Shown here: in pieces, positions 18,458 through 24,672 of the stretch | How positions within the stretch are numbered: the stretch's first letter is position 1 | Layout: each line of letters starts with the position of its first letter | Source of the DNA: Guillardia theta CCMP2712 | Lineage: Eukaryota; Cryptophyceae; Pyrenomonadales; Geminigeraceae | DNA: 64,000 nt | Assembly (NCBI RefSeq): GCF_000315625.1 | Contig: NW_005434536.1 | Span: 90,383-154,382 of the forward strand | Direction: 5' to 3' | Position numbers and translations under genes: made by a program | The notes under the pieces: model-generated | What the model was told of the DNA's origin: nothing | The model's input: only the letters and a program-made list of their open reading frames with translations | Database searches by the model: none

Positions 18458-18509
18458 ACGTTAGCACTCGCACGCGTAGTCAGAATGATTAAACTTCATT
18501 CCTAACTCT

Positions 18510-18818
18510 TTATTTTTTTTCATACGCTTTTACTTTTTTTTCTATGAACAATGCGCTCGCATCATCCCCCAGGCTCCTCTTCCTGTCCAATCTCTCCCTC
18601 ACACTGATAAGATCCATGATCTGCCTCTGCAACCCCGCCGCCTCATCGATGCACATCCAGTAGAAGTCCCGCAGGATCTCCGACTTCATGTCGAGCTGCT
18701 GCTCCATTCCCAGGAAGGTGCAGATATTGTGGGCGCGGTGCAGGATATTCTGCATCTTCAACTCCAGGGATGCGATCCTGCCGTACAGATCGGAAGTGTC
18801 TCCCATTGTACCCTCCAT
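18510..18818 (-). CDS. Small coiled-coil protein
   Basis: A 102-aa helical protein with heptad-like repeats and a Lys-rich end (IEKKVKAYEKK). A second start is possible at 18806. The DNA encoding SALFIEKK is echoed at 18066-18088, where a frame reads SAAFIEKK and then stops, as if the 3' end had been copied about 470 bp away. Function unknown. Confidence 0.6.
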   Translation of the reverse strand: MEGTMGDTSDLYGRIASLELKMQNILHRAHNICTFLGMEQQLDMKSEILRDFYWMCIDEAAGLQRQIMDLISVRERLDRKRSLGDDASALFIEKKVKAYEKK

Positions 18819-18941
18819 CTTGATTGTATACCAACCACGGCTCTGCCGATGTGACTGTACGAAGGCAATCCCTCTCTCTTTTTAACCAAAAAAAAAGGTA
18901 GTTATACCCAGTCCATCCCATGGCAGGCAGCGAAGGAGAGC

Positions 18942-19436
18942 ATGCTGGAGGCGATGGAGACGGACTGGCCGCAGCTTCACCCCATGCACATGACGCTCTC
19001 GGAGAGGATCATGCAGGAACAGGAGAGCAAGTCCTGGGTGGGGGTTGTAGGCAGATCAAACCTGCACACCGTCTTTGTTATTCATTCCAGAGGAGAGGGG
19101 CTGACGCTCAAAACGATGGGGGAGGCACTTGAAATCCTCCATGATACAGCCCCGGGGGTTCAGCTCCCCCACCGCCACCACGGGCTGTTCGAATGGGAGG
19201 GGCAGGACAAAAGCAACATCGTCCTCCAGAGCGACCAGCTCGACCTCCCCTACATCTTCGACAACAAGCCGCTCGACAGCTACGAGCAGCAGCAGATCGC
19301 CGTCCTCCCCGCCGCCGACCTCGTCGTCACCGCCAAGGAGAACCACCTCCCGGACTCCGAGCACCGCATAGTACGCTCCATCGTCGAGGCGCTCAGGGCG
19401 TGCGGGGTGCAGGTGTCTGCCCCGGGATTTCTTTAG
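18942..19436 (+). CDS. Hypothetical viral protein
   Basis: A 164-aa protein; the start may be 18942 or the in-frame ATG at 18954. It contains a His-rich loop (PHRHHGLF) and acidic surfaces. GC-rich codons. No family recognised. Confidence 0.55.
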   Translation: MLEAMETDWPQLHPMHMTLSERIMQEQESKSWVGVVGRSNLHTVFVIHSRGEGLTLKTMGEALEILHDTAPGVQLPHRHHGLFEWEGQDKSNIVLQSDQLDLPYIFDNKPLDSYEQQQIAVLPAADLVVTAKENHLPDSEHRIVRSIVEALRACGVQVSAPGFL

Positions 19437-19460
19437 TCTTCTTATTTTTTTTCTGCAATG

Positions 19461-19468
19461 TATTTAAA
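19461..19468 (+). promoter_or_regulatory. TATTTAAA late-type box
   Basis: Plus-strand TATTTAAA, 42 nt before the start at 19503. It overlaps the longer ORF's first codons, so the start at 19458 is unlikely. Confidence 0.6.
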
Positions 19469-19502
19469 TGAAGCCGGTCACCAGGGAAGCATCTCTTCAG
19501 AT

Positions 19503-19760
19503 ATGTTCCAGACTTATCTCAAGGCACACGAGCATGCAGAGGCCATCAGGCAGCAGCTTGACACGCTCCAGGACGAACGGATCGAGCTGCGTTCCGCCAT
19601 CCAATCTCACAAGAAGGCCCTGAAAAAGGCCAAGAAGGAAGAAACCAAGGCGGCACGCAGGGCGAAGATCGCCGACCTCGACAAGGAGTACAAGAAGGTC
19701 GGCAAGAAGGAGATCGACATGAGGAGGGACTACTTGGATGCGCTGAAGAAGCTGCGCTAG
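19503..19760 (+). CDS. Small basic coiled-coil late-class protein
   Basis: An 85-aa, almost entirely helical protein, rich in Lys, Ala and Glu (ALKKAKKEETKAARRAK), that should form a coiled coil. The start is set by the TATTTAAA spacing. It may bind nucleic acid or act as a scaffold, but no family is recognised. Confidence 0.65.
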   Translation: MFQTYLKAHEHAEAIRQQLDTLQDERIELRSAIQSHKKALKKAKKEETKAARRAKIADLDKEYKKVGKKEIDMRRDYLDALKKLR

Positions 19761-19841
19761 ACAAAGCAACCCTCCATAGCTAGCACGCACGCGTAGTAAG
19801 CTTCATTAAACGTAAGAAGAATAACTTCCCTACAATTCCAT

Positions 19842-20900
19842 TCACACCGGCAAGCAGGTGAGCGAAGACACCACCACCACATCCATCCCCGACCCATTGA
19901 ACACGGCGGCCTTGAGCTGGTCCTCGTTGCAGATCCCAAAGGTGGAGGAGACGTTGCCGAGCTCGCGGTTGAGGAGGGTCAGGATGCCCTCGGCGGGTCC
20001 CTGCCCGAACCCCTGCCCGGACAGCCTGCACTGCGTCTTCAGCCCAACCAAACCCGCGATGCCCTGCTGGACGGGGCAGCCGGGCGCGCCCTCCACGATG
20101 TCGCCGGGCACGCCGTAGCAGGCGATGGGCTGCGGGAGGCCGAGCACCAGGTGGCACTGCACCGGCGTCTCCTCCCTGACCGCCTGCTGCAGCCTGGGGT
20201 TGGCGGCGTGGGAGAGCACCGCGGAGGGGGCGTCCGGCGCGAGCATGGTGGTGGTGAGCGTGACGGAGCTGATGGGCATCTCCGGGTGCTTCCGCATGCT
20301 GACGTTCACCGTCTCCGCCAGCACGGTGCCGTCGAGCGAGACCGTCGACCTCCGCACCCTCAGCGACCCCTGCTCGCAGCCCTCCGGGATGCTCCACACG
20401 CCCTTGTGCACCTGCACGGAGGCGAAGCGGGTGCTGGTCCCCACGGTCGCCGCCTTGTCGCAGCAGAAGGAGAGCACCACGCTGGCCTCGGGGCTCTGGG
20501 CCTGGATGGCCCTGGAGGCGTACCGCCAAGCCTTGCCCAGCTCCCCGTAGGACCCCATCACGTCCGCGGCGTCCTGCTCGAGCAGCGAGCCCGAGACGAA
20601 AGAATTGGTCTTGAGGACAGAGGACGCCCTGCCCGCCACCTGCAAGGAGGGCCTCCTCTCCCCGCACGCCTTGATCGTCACCCCGTACAGCGCGAACGGG
20701 GACTCCGGCTCCAGGACCTGCACCGCGGGAGTGCACGACGCTGCTACCCCCTCCCGGTTCAGCTTGCTCGCCGTGTTGGAGGGCAGCCCCCCGCGAGAGA
20801 ACAGCCCTGCCATGTCCCGATGCTTGCCCCACGCCGACTCGAAAGCGCCCCACCTCGTCCGGAGATCCACCGAGGATGCAACCTGCGCGGAGCCTGACAT
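19842..20900 (-). CDS. Hypothetical viral protein, possible triplex-like capsid protein
   Basis: A 352-aa protein from the ATG at 20900, 36 nt after a TATATAAA box. It is Ala/Gly/Ser/Val-rich, beta-strand-rich, with few charged runs and no transmembrane or low-complexity segments, like a structural virion protein. Its length is near that of herpesvirus triplex proteins. That is only an analogy, and no motif proves it. Confidence 0.6.
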   Translation of the reverse strand: MSGSAQVASSVDLRTRWGAFESAWGKHRDMAGLFSRGGLPSNTASKLNREGVAASCTPAVQVLEPESPFALYGVTIKACGERRPSLQVAGRASSVLKTNSFVSGSLLEQDAADVMGSYGELGKAWRYASRAIQAQSPEASVVLSFCCDKAATVGTSTRFASVQVHKGVWSIPEGCEQGSLRVRRSTVSLDGTVLAETVNVSMRKHPEMPISSVTLTTTMLAPDAPSAVLSHAANPRLQQAVREETPVQCHLVLGLPQPIACYGVPGDIVEGAPGCPVQQGIAGLVGLKTQCRLSGQGFGQGPAEGILTLLNRELGNVSSTFGICNEDQLKAAVFNGSGMDVVVVSSLTCLPV

Positions 20901-20928
20901 ATACGTTTGATCAGGCGCCCGGGCTGAA

Positions 20929-20936
20929 TTTATATA
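20929..20936 (-). promoter_or_regulatory. TATATAAA box
   Basis: Canonical minus-strand TATA box, 36 nt before the start at 20900. Confidence 0.55.
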
Positions 20937-20984
20937 GGCTCGGGCCGGTCGCTCCCTCGCAATACACAACCCCCTTTTTAAGGG

Positions 20985-21701
20985 ATGCCAGGCTGCATCG
21001 GCGTCTTCGCCTCCGGGTGGATACGCGTCCTACGCCTGACGGGGCTGTACAGGGACGAGGAGGCCGTCACCGCGCAGGCCATCAACGGCCTGGTCGTCAG
21101 CATCGACCACCTGCGGGGCCAGGAGGACGCGCTCGGCAGCGAGCTGTCCGCCCTCACGCAGCAGATCAAGGGCAAGCGCTCGGCCGGCATGAAGGCCCTG
21201 AAGCCCCTCCTCCTCAAGTGCAAGCAGAAGCGCGTCCGCCTCACCCAGATAGTTCGCAAGCGCGAGTCGTTCGAGCACCACCTCGACGTTCTGAACAACA
21301 CGGAGATCGACCAGACACTCATCACCACCGTGAAACAGACGGCCACCGCCATGAAGAGTCTCGGGATACACAAGCAGATCGACGACGTCGACACCCTCAT
21401 GTCCGACCTCGAAGACTCCCACCTCGACGCCAAGGAGATGTCCGACCTCATGTCGTCCCGCCTTGGAAGGGAGGAGGACCTCGACGACGCAGAACTCGAA
21501 GAGGAGCTCAAGGCCCTCCTCGAGATCGACGAGGATGACACCGCCTCCTACCTCCTCCCCTCCGCGCTGCAGGCGCCACCCCGGAAACAGACCATGGCCG
21601 AAGTCCCCCAGGTCACTTCGAGCATGGTGTACGCAGATAATCCCAAGGAGGATTTGGAAGATGAAAGGAGAGTAGAAGTGCCTTTGGTACCCATAGCTTA
21701 A
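20985..21701 (+). CDS. ESCRT-III (Snf7/CHMP4-like) protein
   Basis: A 238-aa protein with the Snf7 family architecture. A basic helical hairpin (about residues 28-105, with KLLLK-type and KRVRL segments) is followed by TEIDQTLITTVKQTATAMKS (104-124) and a D-x-V-x-x-LMSDLED helix (133-143). Next come an acidic region, LDDAELEEELKAL (166-178), and a flexible tail with Pro/Val motifs that could be a MIT-interacting motif. Host ESCRT-III polymers bend and cut membranes in budding, nuclear envelope repair and cytokinesis. A virus copy would suit capsid nuclear egress, envelopment or release. The gene sits between viral genes with the same GC-rich style and is divergent from the 20900 gene. The family is clear by eye; the role is inferred. 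Confidence 0.8.
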   Translation: MPGCIGVFASGWIRVLRLTGLYRDEEAVTAQAINGLVVSIDHLRGQEDALGSELSALTQQIKGKRSAGMKALKPLLLKCKQKRVRLTQIVRKRESFEHHLDVLNNTEIDQTLITTVKQTATAMKSLGIHKQIDDVDTLMSDLEDSHLDAKEMSDLMSSRLGREEDLDDAELEEELKALLEIDEDDTASYLLPSALQAPPRKQTMAEVPQVTSSMVYADNPKEDLEDERRVEVPLVPIA

Positions 21702-21741
21702 GCATGAGCATATTTATTTATATACAGACCTTGCCTGCTAA

Positions 21742-22242
21742 TCAGGGAGTGCAAAGGTAGTGTAGAGCATCGCTACAGCTCGAAAACCTTAGGTCGACGG
21801 GGAATTCATCGACGTAGCCCTCCGACTCGTGCTGGAGCCGCTGGATGTGACCCTCCGCCTTTTCCCCGTAGAGCTTCCTGAGCCTACTGAGCTGCTCCTC
21901 CTTCCCGACGTCCAACCTTACCAGCAAGAACTTCCGGTCCCGGAGCATCAGGAATTCATCCCAGAACCTCACATCGTCGATCACCACCCTCTGATCGGGA
22001 TGAGAGTCAAGCTTCCGCTCCATCAGCTTGATCCACACTTGATTGTCGATCTCCCGCATCTTCTGCCCAAAATCCTGTATCAGCGCACGGTCCTTGCCCG
22101 TCATGCCAAAGATCTCCCCTGCGTAGCGCTTGATGGGTTCGGCGAAGCTCAGCCTCTTGAAACCATGGTCCCACTCGAGGTTGGACGCCAGGGTCGTCTT
22201 TCCCGCGCACATCCTCCCGCAGATGGCGATTCTTTCATGCAT
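21742..22242 (-). CDS. Deoxynucleoside monophosphate kinase (P-loop)
   Basis: A 166-aa protein starting at the ATG at 22242. A Walker A loop GRMCAGKT lies at residues 9-16. FAEPIKRYAGEIFGM (33-47) and VIDDVRFWDE (87-96) match phage and large-virus dNMP kinases of the adenylate-kinase-like superfamily. A LVRLDV strand and an acidic ESEGYVDEF segment follow, also usual in the family. It phosphorylates dNMPs to feed viral DNA synthesis. Length and motif order are normal and there are no breaks. The nucleotide specificity cannot be told from the sequence. Confidence 0.75.
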   Translation of the reverse strand: MHERIAICGRMCAGKTTLASNLEWDHGFKRLSFAEPIKRYAGEIFGMTGKDRALIQDFGQKMREIDNQVWIKLMERKLDSHPDQRVVIDDVRFWDEFLMLRDRKFLLVRLDVGKEEQLSRLRKLYGEKAEGHIQRLQHESEGYVDEFPVDLRFSSCSDALHYLCTP

Positions 22243-22307
22243 GGGATAAGGTCCAGGAGAACGAAGTTTTGTGACCGAGGAGGTAAGGCTCTTGTTTTTT
22301 TTTTTCA

Positions 22308-22814
22308 TTAAACATTATCCATCTCCTGCGCCACCCTCTCCTGCACCCTCTGGGCGACGAACTCGTCGAGCATGAATTCGACGGGCTGCGGCAGGGCGAA
22401 GCTCGTTCGGTGAGGCTCGGAGATCACCATCTGCATGACGGAGCAGAGCTCCTGCCGCACCTTCAGCAGCGCATCCTCCCTGCTCAGCTCCTCCCTCTTC
22501 AGCATGGCGTCGATGTCATGGAATATCCTCGCAAGCTGCTCCACCAGAAGCGTGGACATCCTCCCTACCGACTCGTACACGCTTGTGATCCTCTCGTTAT
22601 GCTCGTCCCGCTCGACACTCAGCGCCAAAAATATCACCATTGACAGAAGCCACTGCAGGTAGCTCACCGCTGCCATAGTCTCGTTGCCCTCACCGGTGAG
22701 CAGAGCAGTGATGAATAGACCAGTGATCACTGTTATCGTGGCGGCCTCCAGTAAGTTCATGCCTTCGCCGCGCTTGCTCCCAGCGAGCATGGGCGAGCGA
22801 GGTGCCTTCGACAT
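22308..22814 (-). CDS. Small membrane protein with helical tail
   Basis: A 168-aa protein with two hydrophobic segments near the N-terminus (about 24-41 and 47-66), then a long charged helical region (70-165). Start at the ATG at 22814. The assembly gap begins 17 nt upstream of the ORF, so its promoter is missing. Function unknown. Confidence 0.6.
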   Translation of the reverse strand: MSKAPRSPMLAGSKRGEGMNLLEAATITVITGLFITALLTGEGNETMAAVSYLQWLLSMVIFLALSVERDEHNERITSVYESVGRMSTLLVEQLARIFHDIDAMLKREELSREDALLKVRQELCSVMQMVISEPHRTSFALPQPVEFMLDEFVAQRVQERVAQEMDNV

Positions 22815-22830
22815 ATTTTTGGATGCTTAG

Positions 22831-22968
22831 NNNNNNNNNNNNNNNNNNNNNNNNNNNNNNNNNNNNNNNNNNNNNNNNNNNNNNNNNNNNNNNNNNNNNN
22901 NNNNNNNNNNNNNNNNNNNNNNNNNNNNNNNNNNNNNNNNNNNNNNNNNNNNNNNNNNNNNNNNNNNN
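22831..22968. other. Assembly gap (138 Ns)
   Basis: A run of 138 Ns. It lies next to a large AT-rich palindrome, a common cause of assembly failure. Confidence 0.99.
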
Positions 22969-23275
22969 CGTTAAACCGTTAATATTAACGGTTCTATATA
23001 TGTATATACATATATAATATACATATATAATATACATACTATATATGTTACTTAATATGTATAGTACTAATTAGTACTGTGTTAAACCCTGTTACACTAT
23101 ATACGTTAGTACTATATAGTACTAATACATAGAGCGTAACAGAGAATCACAGAGTACTAATTAGTACTATATACATTAAGTAATATATATAGTATATATA
23201 TTATATATGTATATTATATATATATAATGTATATATATACAACCGTTGAAATTAACGGTTTAACGGTTTAACGGT
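22969..23275. other. AT-rich imperfect palindrome with AACGGTTT repeats, candidate replication origin
   Basis: A sudden AT-rich stretch inside GC-rich DNA. The perfect core TTAGTACTATATAGTACTAA (23106-23125) is the centre of two imperfect inverted arms of about 120 bp each (22993-23115 and 23116-23238). Outside the arms are inverted copies of an 8-mer: TTAAACCGTTAATATTAACGG on the left, and AACGGTTT three times in a row on the right (about 23250-23275). A long AT palindrome with flanking iterons is the layout of herpesvirus origins. A transposon hairpin is the main alternative. Confidence 0.5.
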
Positions 23276-23390
23276 TTCCAGATTCTGGCCATAGGGGGGG
23301 GGCCTTTCCTGGGAGGCCTGGCTGTATAAGTATTATATAATTACTCAATTCAGTACCGGAAAGCACCCCACCCCCACATCTCCCATTCAC
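23242..23390. repeat. Dispersed repeat, copy A
   Basis: It holds AACGGTTT iterons, then a conserved CAGATTCTGGCCA, a long G-run, GGCCT...CCTGG, a short AT stretch and GCACCCCACCCC. The same order occurs in copy B (36577-36725), same strand. Confidence 0.7.
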
Positions 23391-23486
23391 AGGGAGTAGG
23401 GGTGGTAAACCACCCCTGTTTTTTTTTGTTTTTCTTGCTTCCCGCGCTCAAGCCCGTCGACTCCCGCGCCGCCGCTCCCTGCCGCT

Positions 23487-24242
23487 ATGGAGGGGAAGGA
23501 GCAGCCTATGCGGGTTGTGAGCTCGCTGACGGGGGAGAGCTTCCGTTCCCATGAGGTGTGTGTGATGTGCGGGGTTCTCCTCGGCACGGGGGACGGTCGT
23601 CGGAGCAAGACGGCGCGGACCTTCCAGTGCATGTTAGAGAACCGCTGGCGGGAGACTCCGTTTGTGTGGGCTTCGGTGAGAGAGGTGGCGGGGGCGAGGA
23701 AGGATCCCAACTACCGCCTGACGGCCTGCACGGCCTGCATCAACTGGATCCGGAGGTCGGTGCCGAGCAACGAGCACGCGGAGCAGAGCGTGGGGAAGCG
23801 GAAGGTGTATCTCCTGATCGACCGGCTGATCTGCTTCTCCCTTGCTCCCGGGGAGGTTGCGTGCCCTGACATGCGGAACATGAGGAGGCTGCTTTCCTGT
23901 CTCCTTGAGGAGAAGGTGGTAGGGAAGGAGCGGGTGGTGAACTACTACCGCGCCGCCGTGCTGCCCGAGCACCTGCGCCAGGCGCTGGAGGAGTGCGGCG
24001 GTGAGGTGAACTTGTTCATCCGGAGGGTGGTGCTGCGCTGGTTCAGGGATGTGAACAACAGCTCCCCGGTCTTCCGCCATCCCAACACCGCCTACATCGT
24101 GCGGAAGGCGCTGGGGTGGACGAAATGGGACACCTGCGTGCGGGTGTGTATTAAACGGGATGGCAATGAATGGGATGGCGAGGAGGACGAAGATGCAACA
24201 CTCGGGTGTGATGAGCTCGGGAGCCCCGGTGACGGCGCCTGA
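23487..24242 (+). CDS. Hypothetical viral protein with two CxxC pairs
   Basis: A 251-aa protein. CVMC (about residues 25-28) and CTAC (about 81-84) could together form a zinc site. The rest is basic and helical, with an acidic C-terminus. A T-tract and AGCCCGTCG (near 23452) lie 35 nt before the ATG. Its end overlaps the next gene. Function unknown. Confidence 0.6.
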   Translation: MEGKEQPMRVVSSLTGESFRSHEVCVMCGVLLGTGDGRRSKTARTFQCMLENRWRETPFVWASVREVAGARKDPNYRLTACTACINWIRRSVPSNEHAEQSVGKRKVYLLIDRLICFSLAPGEVACPDMRNMRRLLSCLLEEKVVGKERVVNYYRAAVLPEHLRQALEECGGEVNLFIRRVVLRWFRDVNNSSPVFRHPNTAYIVRKALGWTKWDTCVRVCIKRDGNEWDGEEDEDATLGCDELGSPGDGA

Positions 24243-24579
24243 CACTACCCTGGAGGTGTGCTGCGTGGGCATCACCGATCCGCAGTATATGCCCGAAGCG
24301 CTGCACGAGGTAGAGCGGAGGGTAAGGGCGGAGGCTTTGGCGGAGGCGGAGGAAGTGCCTTGCGCCGCGCTGGAGGCCGGGAGCTGGAAGGAGTTTCGCG
24401 GGAGCGCGCTGGCCTGGGCCCGTGGGTACCGTTCCTCTCCTCCCTCGGGCTGTGTCCTTCCGCATAACCTTGGTGTGGTCTCCTTCGTGAGTGGCATGCT
24501 ATCGTACCGCGTGCCGCAGGTGGAGGCAAGGGAGCCCGAGACGGGGAGGAAGAGGAAGGATTACGAGGAGGAGTGCTAG
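24160..24579 (+). CDS. Hypothetical viral protein overlapping the upstream gene
   Basis: Up to 139 aa. The first ATG (24160) overlaps the previous gene by 83 nt; starts at 24193 or 24211 are also possible. It has an Ala/Glu-rich helix and a Lys/Arg-rich end (GRKRKDYEEE). It is followed by the GAATAAAGTAAGG 3' motif. No family recognised. Confidence 0.5.
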   Translation: MAMNGMARRTKMQHSGVMSSGAPVTAPDTTLEVCCVGITDPQYMPEALHEVERRVRAEALAEAEEVPCAALEAGSWKEFRGSALAWARGYRSSPPSGCVLPHNLGVVSFVSGMLSYRVPQVEAREPETGRKRKDYEEEC

Positions 24580-24586
24580 TGTTTTC

Positions 24587-24599
24587 GAATAAAGTAAGG
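24587..24599 (+). terminator. Probable poly(A) signal GAATAAAGTAAGG
   Basis: Identical to the string at 15468-15480, 7 nt after the stop codon at 24577-24579. Confidence 0.5.
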
Positions 24600-24640
24600 A
24601 TGTTTCGTCTCCATCACCCCCACCACCCCTTCTATGCATG

Positions 24641-24649
24641 TATATAAAT
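24641..24649 (+). promoter_or_regulatory. TATATAAAT box
   Basis: Canonical TATA box, 32 nt before the ATG at 24673. Confidence 0.6.
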
Positions 24650-24672
24650 CGCTTGCTTGCCTAGCACCCAAG

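Noticed and set aside
19780-20853. 357-codon minus-strand ORF overlapping the 352-aa gene
   Set aside because: Out-of-frame Gly/Arg-rich shadow. The 20900 start has a TATA box at the right distance.
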